Shown here: positions 27,665 through 36,793 of the stretch, piece by piece
Position numbering within the stretch: position 1 is the first letter of the stretch
How the letters are laid out: the number at the start of each line of letters is the position of its first letter
Assembly (NCBI RefSeq): GCF_018802605.1
Contig: NZ_CP069161.1
Location: forward strand, 1,178,001 to 1,242,000
Source: Paludibacterium paludis
Lineage (GTDB): Bacteria; Pseudomonadota; Gammaproteobacteria; Burkholderiales; Chromobacteriaceae
DNA: 64,000 bases
Reading direction: 5' to 3'
Position numbers and translations under genes: made by a program
Notes under the pieces: model-generated
Databases searched by the model: none
What the model saw: the letters and a program-made list of their open reading frames with translations, nothing else
Told to the model about the DNA's origin: nothing

Positions 27665-29071
27665 ATGATGACAACGAGAACAGAACACGATCTGCTTGGC
27701 GCGCGCGAAATTCCCGACCGGGTTTACTGGGGCATTCATACCCTGCGCGCCGTCGAAAACTTCCCGATTACCGGCCAGACCATCAGCGAATACGGCGATC
27801 TGATCACCGCCTTCGCCATCATCAAGCAGGCCGCCGCCCTGGCCAACCGCGATCTAGGCCTGCTGGACCCCGTGCTGTGCGATGCCATCTGCCATGCCTG
27901 CGATCTGCTGCGGGAGGGGCATTATCACGGCGAGTTCGTCGTGGATGTGATCCAGGGCGGCGCCGGCACGTCGACCAATATGAACGCCAACGAGGTGATC
28001 GCCAACCTGGCGCTCGAACACCTTGGCAGGCAAAAGGGCGACTATGCCTTCCTTCATCCCAACGAACATGTGAATCTCAGCCAGAGCACCAATGATGTCT
28101 ATCCGTCGGCGCTGCGTCTGGCGACCTGGTTCGGGATCTGGCGCCTGCAACTGTCCATGCAGGCGCTGAAGGAGGCGTTCGCGGCCAAGGCCGACGAGTT
28201 TCGCGATGTGCTCAAAATGGGGCGCACCCAGTTGCAGGACGCCGTGCCGATGACGCTGGGGCAGGAATTCCAGACCTATGCCGTCATGCTCGGCGAGGAC
28301 ATCCTGCGTCTTAGCGAAGCGGGTAATCTGATGATGGAGATCAATCTGGGCGCCACGGCGATCGGCACCGGCATCAACTCGCATCCCGATTATGCCGGCA
28401 AAGCCTGCGATCACTTGCGCCAACTGACGGCGCTCGATTTTGTCACGGCTCCCAATCTTGTCGAAGCGACCCAGGATTGCGGCGCATTCGTTCAGGTATC
28501 CGGCGTACTGAAGCGCGTGGCGGTAAAACTGTCCAAGACCTGCAACGACTTGCGTCTCCTGTCGTCCGGTCCGCGCGCCGGGCTTAACGAAATCAATCTG
28601 CCGCCCAGACAGGCCGGTTCGTCGATCATGCCGGGCAAGGTCAATCCGGTCATTCCCGAGGTCGTGAATCAGGTGGCCTTCGAGGTGATCGGCAACGATG
28701 TCACGGTCAGCTTCGCGGCCGAGGCGGGACAGTTGCAGCTTAATGCGTTCGAGCCGGTGATCGCCTACAGCCTGTTCCGCAGTCTCAAGCATCTTGCCGC
28801 GGCCTGCGACACACTGCGCGAACACTGCGTGGTCGGCATTACCGCCAACCGCGAGCATTTGCGCGAGATGGTGACGCGCTCCATCGGACTGGTAACGGCC
28901 CTCAGTCCCTACCTCGGTTATGAACTCTCGACAGACATCGCCGCCGAAGCGCACGCCAGCGGCGCCAGCGTGCACGATATCGTGCTGGCCCGGGGCCTGA
29001 TGAATCCCGAGGAGCTCGAACGCGTTCTTCAGCCGGAATCACTGACTCGGCCGCGCAAGCGGGAAGCGTAA
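27665..29071 (+). CDS. aspA: Aspartate ammonia-lyase
   Basis: 468-residue member of the fumarase/aspartase superfamily, converting L-aspartate to fumarate and ammonia. The superfamily signature SSIMPGKVNPVIPEVVNQV and the catalytic-region GGAGTSTNMNANEVIANLA and SQSTNDVYP are intact. The N-terminal EHDLLGAREIPDRVYWGIHT fits aspartase better than class II fumarase. Adjacent ATGs at 27665 and 27668 make the exact start uncertain by one residue. It converges on slyX with six bases between stops. Confidence 0.92.
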   Translation: MMTTRTEHDLLGAREIPDRVYWGIHTLRAVENFPITGQTISEYGDLITAFAIIKQAAALANRDLGLLDPVLCDAICHACDLLREGHYHGEFVVDVIQGGAGTSTNMNANEVIANLALEHLGRQKGDYAFLHPNEHVNLSQSTNDVYPSALRLATWFGIWRLQLSMQALKEAFAAKADEFRDVLKMGRTQLQDAVPMTLGQEFQTYAVMLGEDILRLSEAGNLMMEINLGATAIGTGINSHPDYAGKACDHLRQLTALDFVTAPNLVEATQDCGAFVQVSGVLKRVAVKLSKTCNDLRLLSSGPRAGLNEINLPPRQAGSSIMPGKVNPVIPEVVNQVAFEVIGNDVTVSFAAEAGQLQLNAFEPVIAYSLFRSLKHLAAACDTLREHCVVGITANREHLREMVTRSIGLVTALSPYLGYELSTDIAAEAHASGASVHDIVLARGLMNPEELERVLQPESLTRPRKREA

Positions 29072-29077
29072 CCTTCC

Positions 29078-29281
29078 TCAGTAGTGAGGCGGAATTTCGT
29101 GTCCGGCGGGAGCGGTCCCGCCGTCCGCCTGCATGCCCTTGACGTGCTGGTAGAGCAACCGCATCTGTTGTTGCAACAGATCCATCTCCCGTTGCTGGCG
29201 GGCCACGGTCTGGTTGAGGGCGTCGAGCAGCTCGTCCTGGAAGGCGATCCGCACTTCCAGCTCGGCGATTCTGTCTTCCAT
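29078..29281 (-). CDS. slyX: SlyX family protein
   Basis: 67-residue cytosolic protein, nearly all coiled coil (RIAELEVRIAFQDELLDALN), with the hallmark C-terminal end GHEIPPHY. The molecular function is not established. It lies tail-to-tail with aspA, and a plus-strand terminator is found only beyond its 5' end. Confidence 0.92.
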   Translation of the reverse strand: MEDRIAELEVRIAFQDELLDALNQTVARQQREMDLLQQQMRLLYQHVKGMQADGGTAPAGHEIPPHY

Positions 29282-29331
29282 GGGGGATGCCTTTCTGTTT
29301 TGCGTTCAATGGGGGGTCGATTCTAAGCCAC

Positions 29332-29370
29332 CGCCGCCTGACTGGCCAACAGCCGTCAGGCGGCGTTTTT
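29332..29370 (+). terminator. Rho-independent terminator, plus strand
   Basis: Eleven-bp perfect stem (CGCCGCCTGAC / GTCAGGCGGCG), 12-base loop, then TTTTT. The nearest plus-strand gene is aspA, 260 bases upstream, with slyX in between on the other strand, so an aspA transcript reaching here would run antisense through slyX. Confidence 0.75.
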
Positions 29371-29421
29371 GCATTCGCGCGACAGGTATTGCCGGCAATT
29401 ATCTGATCTGCATCAAACGTT

Positions 29422-29452
29422 TTGACATGAATAGTTCATATTTATACTATTC
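29422..29452 (+). promoter_or_regulatory. emrR promoter with overlapping MarR-type operator
   Basis: Perfect -35 TTGACA (29422-29427) and -10-like TATACT (29443-29448; spacer 15) or TACTAT (29445-29450; spacer 17). Inverted arms GAATAGT (29429-29435) and ACTATTC (29446-29452) lie between and over the -10, as expected of an autorepressing MarR protein. The implied start falls at or next to ATG 29457, so the transcript may be leaderless. Confidence 0.65.
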
Positions 29453-29456
29453 CTTC

Positions 29457-29981
29457 ATGAAAAAAACACCGGATCTGCCATCTTCCCTGGCGAACGCCGC
29501 TGAACGGCTGGAACGCATCGGCCAATTGGTTCCCGACGACCATAAACAGCTGGTGATGCTGCGCATGATGATGAAACTTGCGACCGGCGCCATGAACAAC
29601 CGGATGCGGGATCTGCTGCGCCAGCAGGATCTGCATACGGTCAGCTTCACGGCGCTCACCATGCTGATCAACGATGATGGAACCCCCCTGAATCCTTCCG
29701 AGTTGTCCGCCATGACCGGCGAATCCCGGGCCAACATCACCCGAGTGTGCGACGAAATGGTCGCGCGCGGACTGCTCAACCGTTGCGGCAACCCGGACGA
29801 TCGACGGCGCGTCGACCTGACGCTGGCACCCAATGGCCGTGACATTCTTCATGCCCTGATGCCGCAAGTGCATCGACTGATCCTGGGGCCGCTGGCGGCA
29901 CTCGATCAGGACGAGCGCGACGCGCTGGAGCGCATTTTGAAAAAACTGATCCATGAACTGGACAATCAGCCGGTCCGGTGA
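29457..29981 (+). CDS. emrR: MarR-family transcriptional repressor EmrR
   Basis: 174-residue winged-helix repressor. The DNA-binding core is typical of MarR (LNPSELSAMTGESRANITRVCDEMVARGLL, split here at residues about 76-105) followed by the wing DDRRRVDLTL. By position it controls emrCAB and itself through the palindrome at 29429-29452; the equivalent regulator in Chromobacterium violaceum responds to phenolics such as salicylate. ATG 29457 has no ribosome site but coincides with the predicted transcript start; an in-frame ATG at 29427 overlaps the -35. Confidence 0.88.
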   Translation: MKKTPDLPSSLANAAERLERIGQLVPDDHKQLVMLRMMMKLATGAMNNRMRDLLRQQDLHTVSFTALTMLINDDGTPLNPSELSAMTGESRANITRVCDEMVARGLLNRCGNPDDRRRVDLTLAPNGRDILHALMPQVHRLILGPLAALDQDERDALERILKKLIHELDNQPVR

Positions 29982-30014
29982 GGCCGGAGCCATCAATCGC
30001 GAGGCACACACATC

Positions 30015-31457
30015 ATGAAACTTTCTCCCCTGGCGGCCATGATCCTGACGGCATGGTTGTCCGCCTGCGCGGTTATTCCGCCCGATGGGGCCATCCCCTC
30101 CCGGCTCGATGCGAAAGGCGCGGAGCGGATGGACCGAATGCCGGCGGGTGCTGAAGAGTGGCCGCAAGACCAGTGGTGGCACCGTTACCGGGATCCCCAG
30201 CTTGACGGCCTGGTGACCGCCGCGCTGGCCGGCAGTCCATCCATGGCGTTGGCCGCCGCCCGTTTCAAGCAGGCCGAAGCGCGTCTTTTGGCCAGCGAAG
30301 CCTCCGATAAGGTCAATGCGACGATCTCCGGCAATGCGACACGCCAGCGTTACCCCGAGCACGACATTTATCCGCCGCCTCTGGCCGGCAGCTGGAAAAA
30401 TCACGGTCAACTGCAAGCGCAAGCGGCGCTGGAGATCGATCTGTGGGGGCGCAACCGGGCGGCGATCGCTTCGGCGGTGGGCGAGCGCGAGGCAGGCCGG
30501 GCGGATCGCGCGGAGGCGGCGAGAGTCTTGGTCGCCGCGGTCGCGCAAGGCTACTTTGCCTGGCTGGCCGATGAAGCGCGATGGCGTGTTTCCCAGCGGC
30601 AAAGCGAGGTGCTGACGGCCCAGACCGGCCTGGCGCAACGACGCGTCGCCGCCGGGCTCGATCCGGTCAGCGCGCTCGATGCGGCGCGCGAAGAACTGGC
30701 CGTCGCGAAGGCGCAAACCGAGCAACTGGATGCCCAGCGCCTGCGCGACCGGGAAGCGCTCCGGGCACTGGTGGGTGGCGACGCCCGTCACATCGAATCG
30801 TTGCGGGTCAGGAGCTTGCCGGAACCCGCCGCCGGACTGCCGGCGACGTTGGGGTTGCACCTGCTGTCGCGTCGGCCGGATCTGGTCGCGGCCAAATGGC
30901 GTGTCGAAGCGGCCGTTCAATCGGTCAAGTCGGACGAAGCGGCGTTCTATCCCGATGTCAATCTGACCGGCTTTTTCGGTTTCAACTCCATCGGTCTGGA
31001 GAATCTTTTGCAGGCCTCCAGCCGCGGACCGGGAATGTCCGCCGCGTTTTCCTTGCCACTGTTCGACAGTGGACGCTTGCGCTCCCGGCTCGGGGTGAGC
31101 CGCGCCCAGCGCGATGCGGCCATCGCGCAATACAACCAGACCCTCGTCAATGCCGTGCAGGACGTGGCCGATCAGGGGTTGGCATGGCGCGGACTGTCTC
31201 GTCAGAAAGACGAACAAACCCGCGCGCTGGCCGCTGCCGACAGGCAGCGCCAGGCGGCGGTGCGACGCTCGGCGTCCGGTCTGGCCGACCGTCAGACGAC
31301 GTTGCGCGCCGAATTGCCGGTACTCAAGGAACACGATCAATTGTTGCAAGTAAACAAAGCCATGTTGCTCGCCGACGTGGCGCTGACAAAAGCGCTCGGG
31401 GGTGGTTATCACGCCGTCTCCCCGTCCGGCACGACGACCTCTGGAGACACGCAATGA
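30015..31457 (+). CDS. emrC: Outer-membrane efflux lipoprotein EmrC (NodT/TolC-type)
   Basis: 480-residue outer-membrane factor. A lipoprotein signal (MILTAWLSAC, Cys near residue 19) is followed by two OEP repeats that make the barrel and alpha-tunnel (WWHRYRDPQLDGLVTAAL; LLSRRPDLVAAKWRVEAA). It gives the EmrAB pump its own exit duct, as in emrCAB of C. violaceum, whereas E. coli emrAB borrows TolC. It overlaps emrA in an ATGA junction. Confidence 0.9.
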   Translation: MKLSPLAAMILTAWLSACAVIPPDGAIPSRLDAKGAERMDRMPAGAEEWPQDQWWHRYRDPQLDGLVTAALAGSPSMALAAARFKQAEARLLASEASDKVNATISGNATRQRYPEHDIYPPPLAGSWKNHGQLQAQAALEIDLWGRNRAAIASAVGEREAGRADRAEAARVLVAAVAQGYFAWLADEARWRVSQRQSEVLTAQTGLAQRRVAAGLDPVSALDAAREELAVAKAQTEQLDAQRLRDREALRALVGGDARHIESLRVRSLPEPAAGLPATLGLHLLSRRPDLVAAKWRVEAAVQSVKSDEAAFYPDVNLTGFFGFNSIGLENLLQASSRGPGMSAAFSLPLFDSGRLRSRLGVSRAQRDAAIAQYNQTLVNAVQDVADQGLAWRGLSRQKDEQTRALAAADRQRQAAVRRSASGLADRQTTLRAELPVLKEHDQLLQVNKAMLLADVALTKALGGGYHAVSPSGTTTSGDTQ

Positions 31458-32605
31458 GCCAAGCACCCAACCCCAACGCGGCCAAACGCAAACCGATGAT
31501 GACCGCGCTGGCGGCCGCCTTTCTTCTGGCCGGCGCCTGTTACGCCCTGTATTACACGCTGGTGTTGTCGCAGCGTGAGGAAACCGACAATGCCTATGTG
31601 GGCGGTAACCTTGTGGCGTTGACTTCCCAGGTCAATGGTACGGTGGTCGACATTCGCGCTGATGAAACGCGCTTTGTCAAAGCCGGCGAGAATGTCGTGA
31701 TGCTGGATCCCGCCGACGCCGAGGTGGCATTGCGCCAGGCGGGCGCGCAGCTTGGCGAGACGGTGCGGCAACTGCGCCAACAGTATGCCGGGGCGGGACA
31801 GTACGACAAACTGGTCGCTCAGCGCGCGAGCGATCTTGCCCGCGCCGAGGCGGATTATCAGCGCCGCCAGCCGCTGGTGGCCGATCAGGTGGTGTCCGCC
31901 GAGGATGCCGACCATGCCCGTCGGGCGATGGAAGCCGCGCGGGCGGCTCTCGAGGCGGCCAGGCGGCAAGCCGAGGCCGCTCATGCCCTGGTCGATGGTG
32001 TTGAGTTGCAAAAACATCCCACCGTCCTCAAGGCCCGGGCGAATTTTGTGCAGGCCTGGCTTGCCGCGCGGCGCAATGCTCTGGTGGCTCCGGTATCCGG
32101 CTACGTCGCCAAACGCAGTGCCCAGGTCGGTACCCGCGTCAGTCCCGGGACCACGGTTTTGAGTATCGTGCCGCTCGATCAATTGTGGGTGGATGCCAAT
32201 TTCAAAGAGTCGGAGCTGGCCAATATCCGGATTGGCCAGAAAGCGAAAGTCACTACCGACATGTATGGCGGAAAAGTTGTATACGAGGGCAAGGTGGTGG
32301 GTCTGGGCGCCGGCACGGGCAGCGCCTTTTCCCTGTTGCCCGCGCAGAACGCCACCGGCAACTGGATCAAGGTCGTGCAGCGGGTTCCTGTCCGGATTTC
32401 GCTCGATCCGAAAGCCCTGATGGAGCATCCGCTGCGCATCGGCCTGTCCACCACCGTCGAAGTCGAAACCCGCGACCGGTCGGGACCGGTTCTGGCCGCC
32501 ACGCCGGCCAACCAGTCCTTGTACCAGACGCGGGCGCTGGCGCAGCCGTTGCCTGAAGCCGACGCGTTGGCCGACAAGATCATCGCCGGCAACGCCGGTC
32601 ATTGA
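31454..32605 (+). CDS. emrA: Membrane-fusion protein EmrA (HlyD family)
   Basis: 383-residue periplasmic adaptor. One N-terminal membrane helix (residues about 16-38) is followed by a biotinyl-lipoyl half-motif (TSQVNGTVVDIRADETRFVK), a long alpha-hairpin (residues about 85-195) and the second lipoyl half with beta-barrel (APVSGYVAKRSAQVGTRVSP). It joins EmrB to EmrC. The start overlaps the emrC stop. Confidence 0.93.
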   Translation: MSQAPNPNAAKRKPMMTALAAAFLLAGACYALYYTLVLSQREETDNAYVGGNLVALTSQVNGTVVDIRADETRFVKAGENVVMLDPADAEVALRQAGAQLGETVRQLRQQYAGAGQYDKLVAQRASDLARAEADYQRRQPLVADQVVSAEDADHARRAMEAARAALEAARRQAEAAHALVDGVELQKHPTVLKARANFVQAWLAARRNALVAPVSGYVAKRSAQVGTRVSPGTTVLSIVPLDQLWVDANFKESELANIRIGQKAKVTTDMYGGKVVYEGKVVGLGAGTGSAFSLLPAQNATGNWIKVVQRVPVRISLDPKALMEHPLRIGLSTTVEVETRDRSGPVLAATPANQSLYQTRALAQPLPEADALADKIIAGNAGH

Positions 32606-32619
32606 GCGGGGAGCCTGCC

Positions 32620-34182
32620 ATGAGCCAATCCCTCGCTGCCGGGCGCAACGAAGCCCCGGAGCCGCTCAAGGGCGGGAAGCTGGCGATCCTGACCATTGCC
32701 GTGGCGTTCGCCACTTTCATGGAGGTACTGGACACGACGATCGTCAACGTCTCCGTGCCGCATATCGCCGGTGACCTTGCGGCGAGCCCCACGCAGGGGA
32801 CATGGGCGATCAGCTCCTACGGTCTGGCGGCCGCCATCGCGGTGCCGTTGACCGGGTGGCTTGCGCAGCGCTTCGGTCAGGTGCGCATGTTCGTGCTGTC
32901 GGTGATTCTGTTCACGCTGATGTCGGCGCTGTGCGGCCTAGCCACGAGTTTGCACGGCCTTGTGGCGTTCCGTTTTTTGCAGGGGCTGGTGTCCGGTCCG
33001 ATGGTGCCCCTGTCGCAGACACTGCTGTTGTCCAGCTACCCTCACAATAAAAAAGGACTGGCGCTGGCGCTGTGGGCGATGACCGTGGTCGTGGCGCCGA
33101 TTTTCGGGCCGATGCTGGGCGGTTATCTGACCGACAACTTCAGTTGGCCGTGGATTTTCTACATCAATCTGCCGGTGGGAGTCTTCGCCGCCATCGTGTC
33201 GTGGTCGTTGCTCAAGACGCGAGAAACTCCGACGGAGAAAAAACCGATCGATCTTGTCGGGCTCGTGCTCTTGTTTGTCGGCGTGGGCAGTCTGCAGATG
33301 ATGCTCGACAACGGTAATGATCTTGACTGGTTCAATTCGACATTCATTGTGGCGCTGACCGTGATCGCGGTGGTCTCGCTGGCTTTCCTGGTGGTCTGGG
33401 AGCTGACAGACCACCATCCTGTTGTCGATCTGTCCTTGTTCCGCTTGCGCAATTTCCGGTATGGCGTATTGACTCTTTCGCTGGGCATGTTCTGCTTTTT
33501 TGGCAGTACGGTCATCTTCCCCTTGTGGCTGCAAACGGTTAAGGGGTATACCGCCACCTGGTCGGGACTCGCGACGGCGCCGGTGGGGATTCTGGCGTTT
33601 TTCCTGTCGCCGCTGGTGGGAAAGAATATCCAGAAGCTCAATTTACGCATTCTGACCTCATTCGCTTTCGTGGTGTTCGCCACGACAATGTTCTGGTTCG
33701 CCAGCTTTACGCTGGATACCGAGTTCGGGCAACTGATCTGGCCGCGTTTGCTGCAGGGCATCGGCGTGGCATGTTTCTTCGTGCCGCTCAACCAGATCAT
33801 TCTGTCCGGTATCGGTCCGGACCGGATGGCCGCAGCCTCGGGATTGTCCAATTTTTTCCGGACATTGTCGGGCAGTTTCGCGACGGCAATCGTGACATTC
33901 ATCTGGACGCACCGGCAGGAAATGCACCACGCGCGCCTGACCGAGTACGTCGCCGCGGCCAATCCCTCGACCCAGGATTATCTGGCCCGTCTTGGCGATG
34001 CCGGCATCAAGGGATCATCCGCCTACGCCAGTATCGAACAGACCCTGTCGCAGCAGGCTTATATGCTGGCGACCAGCGAGGTGTTCTGGATGATGGGGGT
34101 GATTTTCCTGTTGCTGATTCTTGTTGTCTGGCTGTGCCGCCCGCCGTTCGGCTCCGTGGGAGGGCCGGGAGGGGGGCATTGA
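32620..34182 (+). CDS. emrB: MFS multidrug exporter EmrB (DHA2 family)
   Basis: 520-residue inner-membrane proton antiporter with about 14 helices. Family motifs are intact: MEVLDTTIVNVSVPHIAGDL after helix 1, GWLAQRFGQVRMF as motif A, GPMLGGYLTDNFSWPWIFYIN around helix 5. With EmrA and EmrC it expels hydrophobic, often weakly acidic, compounds. ATG 32620 has GGGGAG upstream; a TTG at 32602 is less likely. It ends the operon at a strong bidirectional terminator. Confidence 0.95.
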   Translation: MSQSLAAGRNEAPEPLKGGKLAILTIAVAFATFMEVLDTTIVNVSVPHIAGDLAASPTQGTWAISSYGLAAAIAVPLTGWLAQRFGQVRMFVLSVILFTLMSALCGLATSLHGLVAFRFLQGLVSGPMVPLSQTLLLSSYPHNKKGLALALWAMTVVVAPIFGPMLGGYLTDNFSWPWIFYINLPVGVFAAIVSWSLLKTRETPTEKKPIDLVGLVLLFVGVGSLQMMLDNGNDLDWFNSTFIVALTVIAVVSLAFLVVWELTDHHPVVDLSLFRLRNFRYGVLTLSLGMFCFFGSTVIFPLWLQTVKGYTATWSGLATAPVGILAFFLSPLVGKNIQKLNLRILTSFAFVVFATTMFWFASFTLDTEFGQLIWPRLLQGIGVACFFVPLNQIILSGIGPDRMAAASGLSNFFRTLSGSFATAIVTFIWTHRQEMHHARLTEYVAAANPSTQDYLARLGDAGIKGSSAYASIEQTLSQQAYMLATSEVFWMMGVIFLLLILVVWLCRPPFGSVGGPGGGH

Positions 34183-34185
34183 CGA

Positions 34186-34231
34186 GGCAATAAAAAACCG
34201 GGGAGATGTTCCACCCCGGTTTTTTATTGCC
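34186..34231. terminator. Bidirectional terminator between emrB and the outer-membrane protein gene
   Basis: Eighteen-bp perfect inverted repeat (GGCAATAAAAAACCGGGG and its complement) around a ten-base loop, with T-runs on both strands. It ends emrB from the left and the outer-membrane protein gene from the right. Confidence 0.92.
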
Positions 34232-34244
34232 TTCGTAGCCGGTG

Positions 34245-34955
34245 TCAGAAATAAAAACTGGCGCCGACCTTGGCAAGATGCACGCCGCGATTGGACAGCA
34301 CTGTTGTGCCGTTGTATCTCAGTTCGTTGCCTCCGAACAGATATTCGTATTCGCCACGCAGCGCAAAGCGCTTGCTCAGATAGAGTTGGCCGCCAAGACC
34401 CAGTCCGAGTTTTAGCGAGTTGCGCGTGCGGCTTTCACTGACTTCCGATCCGAACGGTCTGAGGCCTTTTGCCTGGAATTTGTCCAGGCGGACCGTTCCT
34501 TTGGTGGACACTGAGTTCACGCTGACCTTGCCGTACACGCTGAACCGGTCGTTCACCGGATTGATGCCCAGCAGCGCGACGCGCAACGAGGTCATGTCCA
34601 TGGAGGCGCTGCCCGTGGCGTTGGCGAACGGTTTCGTCTGACCTTGTTCCGTGGCCGAGCCGTCGATACGGGCCGACGCCCGGCCAAGATTCGCGTAGGA
34701 GACCTCGACCGCGGAGTTGGGCCCCAACTGGTAGCCGCCGCCCAATTCCCAGATCGCTCCTGGCGATCCGCTGCTGCCGGAGCGAAATTTCAGATCGATC
34801 TTCTCTTCCTCCATGTTGGGCGTCACGGTATGTATGTGGCCCGAGTAGCCTGACGGGTTGTAACCGGTGTTGGCGAACACGTAGAGTCCCGAGTCCGCGG
34901 CCCGGGCCGCCAGGGGGGCGAGAAGCAGGGCAAGAATGGCGTATTGTTTCGTCAT
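34245..34955 (-). CDS. Small outer-membrane beta-barrel protein (paralog 1)
   Basis: 236-residue predicted outer-membrane protein. Signal peptide MTKQYAILALLLAPLAARA is followed by alternating amphipathic strands (AIWELGGGYQLGPNSAVEVSYANLG split over two strands near residues 65-90) and a terminal YF, fitting an eight-strand OmpA/OmpW-like barrel. No C-terminal peptidoglycan domain. It shares the ADSGLY start, the RGEYEYLFG segment and the HLAK ending with the next gene, so the two are tandem paralogs. GAGGA precedes ATG 34955. The function is unknown. Confidence 0.82.
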   Translation of the reverse strand: MTKQYAILALLLAPLAARAADSGLYVFANTGYNPSGYSGHIHTVTPNMEEEKIDLKFRSGSSGSPGAIWELGGGYQLGPNSAVEVSYANLGRASARIDGSATEQGQTKPFANATGSASMDMTSLRVALLGINPVNDRFSVYGKVSVNSVSTKGTVRLDKFQAKGLRPFGSEVSESRTRNSLKLGLGLGGQLYLSKRFALRGEYEYLFGGNELRYNGTTVLSNRGVHLAKVGASFYF

Positions 34956-35160
34956 GAATGGTATCCTCGAGAGTGAGCGGTTATGGAACGGACGGAGTAC
35001 GTGAACCCCGATGGATTGAAGAAAAAGTCTACGGAGGGAGAGCGTGGCGCGGATATGAGCGGGTTCCGCAAGAGGAGGGGGAATCGGCTGGAGATCGCCG
35101 CGATTTGTCCTGCCTACCGCTTCCGTCCCGGGCAAGGGCCAGGGACGGTTCGAGCTAGGG

Positions 35161-35877
35161 TCAGAACGAAATAGCGACGCCAATCTTGGCCAGATGGATG
35201 CCGGAGCCTTTCAGGATGGTCTGGTCATTCACGGCAACGTTTGTTTTGCCGAACAGGTACTCGTATTCGCCACGCAACGCGAATTGCTTGTTGACCCGAT
35301 ATTGCATGCCCATGCCGATACCAGCCCGGACAGAGTGATCGGAAGCCGATTTGGTGTCGAATTTCTTGAATGTGGTTTTCGTGTTATGTGTCCTGTTTTC
35401 CACCTCCGCGTGCTTTAGCGTCAAGGAGGCGCGGGTATTGATGGCGTTGAGGCTGGCCTTGCCATAAAGATCCAGATCCTGAGTTACCGGATAAAGTCCG
35501 AGTACCGCGAAGCGATATGCCGAGGTGTTGAGGGAAACCTGTCCGGAGCCCGACTTGGCGATGGATTGCCCGTTCATGCGCGCGGTGCCCGAGCCCGAGA
35601 AGCCGGACGAGGACGATCCCAGATCGGCGTACGACAGTTCCACCGCCAGGCCGGGCCGGATGGTGTAGCCTATGCCCAGCTCCCAGATGGCGCCGAACTT
35701 CTTGCTGTTGTCAAAGCGCAGTTCCTCGCGGGACTTGTCCGCCTGGAAAGCCAGGGTTTGTCCACTGAGCGAGCTGGTGTTGTAGCCCATGTTGCCAAGT
35801 GCGTAAAAGCCGGAGTCGGCTGCCTGCGCCATGCCCGCCGTCAGTAAAAAGGCGGTAAGCGCGATGTTTTTTTTCAT
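35161..35877 (-). CDS. Small outer-membrane beta-barrel protein (paralog 2)
   Basis: 238-residue predicted outer-membrane protein with signal peptide KKNIALTAFLLTAGMAQA, glycine/aromatic-rich beta strands and a terminal SF. It matches its downstream neighbour in ADSGFY, GAIWELGIGYTI, LRGEYEYLFGKT and IHLAKIG. The family is OmpA/OmpW-like eight-strand barrels; ligand or role cannot be read. The 205 bases between the two genes hold no other gene, so each may have its own promoter. Confidence 0.82.
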   Translation of the reverse strand: MKKNIALTAFLLTAGMAQAADSGFYALGNMGYNTSSLSGQTLAFQADKSREELRFDNSKKFGAIWELGIGYTIRPGLAVELSYADLGSSSSGFSGSGTARMNGQSIAKSGSGQVSLNTSAYRFAVLGLYPVTQDLDLYGKASLNAINTRASLTLKHAEVENRTHNTKTTFKKFDTKSASDHSVRAGIGMGMQYRVNKQFALRGEYEYLFGKTNVAVNDQTILKGSGIHLAKIGVAISF

Positions 35878-36040
35878 GACGAATCCCTGATGCGTGTCGT
35901 TGGAAACGCCCGGTACGAGAATGCCCATACCCGGCAACCACGCAGTCTAGGAAGTTCGGCGATATGAGGTAATGAGCGTATTCCGGTTTGGCAGGAGGGT
36001 GGGGATGATCGGCGTGTCGGATGATGCCTGTCACGGTGGA

Positions 36041-36793
36041 TCAAGCCGGAATAATGCGATGGATCTGCCCTTTTGCGAACAGCAGGCTCAGCAGCGGCAA
36101 GGGGGAAAACGTTTCATCGACGCCCAGGGCCGCATCGGTCGCGTGCTCCAGGGTATGCGAGGTTTGCAAGGCCTCGAGAAAGCGGCCTTCCGCAATCGGC
36201 AGGGCTTTCACGTCAATCCGCCCTTGCTCCCTTGTCACCATGGCGCACTCGGGCAGGTTCAGCGAACCGGCAAAAGACGGATCGGGAGCAAGGTGGGCGA
36301 GCCACAGGCTTGCCACAGGATACGAAGAGAGAATGACACCGAAGGATGGAATGAATTCCAGGCGAAGGGCGGGCCAAGTCTCACCGGGAAGCGAAGCGAG
36401 CATGTCGAGGCTTGCCGGTCGGGTGTCTCGCGCGTAATAGGCGCGATGCGCCAGCCACTCGAGCGCCGCCACATCGGCCAGATAGGAAGGCAGCCCGTTA
36501 CCGGTCCGGGCGATGAACTCTCCCAGTTCCGAGCCAAAATCATGCAGATTGCCGCTGCGGGAGGGCGCTGTCGCCAGAAACCGTCTGCCGATGAGATCAA
36601 AGCAGGTATCGCCGACCAGTTGGCGGCATACCGGATAGGTTCGGGACAGGGTATCCAGCAACGCCAGGCGATAATTGCCGCGGTAAATGGCGAGCGCGGC
36701 CTCCGTGACACCCGGCGGAGGGGCGCTTGGCGGGACATCCGAGGCGATGGCGTCGAGCAGCCCGGTTTGCCAGTCGGTGAAATCAGTGCCCAT
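36041..36793 (-). CDS. bufC: BufC/HvfC-family protein (DUF2063)
   Basis: 250 residues. The N-terminal DUF2063 domain is recognised from AALAIYRGNYRLALLDTLSRTYP, the RRFLATAPSRSGNLHDFG segment and FIARTG. In bufferin-type systems BufC is the partner of the iron enzyme BufB and helps present the precursor peptide. Its start overlaps the bufB stop by 11 bases, so the two are made together. No precursor gene (BufA, DUF2282) was found on either side. Confidence 0.82.
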   Translation of the reverse strand: MGTDFTDWQTGLLDAIASDVPPSAPPPGVTEAALAIYRGNYRLALLDTLSRTYPVCRQLVGDTCFDLIGRRFLATAPSRSGNLHDFGSELGEFIARTGNGLPSYLADVAALEWLAHRAYYARDTRPASLDMLASLPGETWPALRLEFIPSFGVILSSYPVASLWLAHLAPDPSFAGSLNLPECAMVTREQGRIDVKALPIAEGRFLEALQTSHTLEHATDAALGVDETFSPLPLLSLLFAKGQIHRIIPA

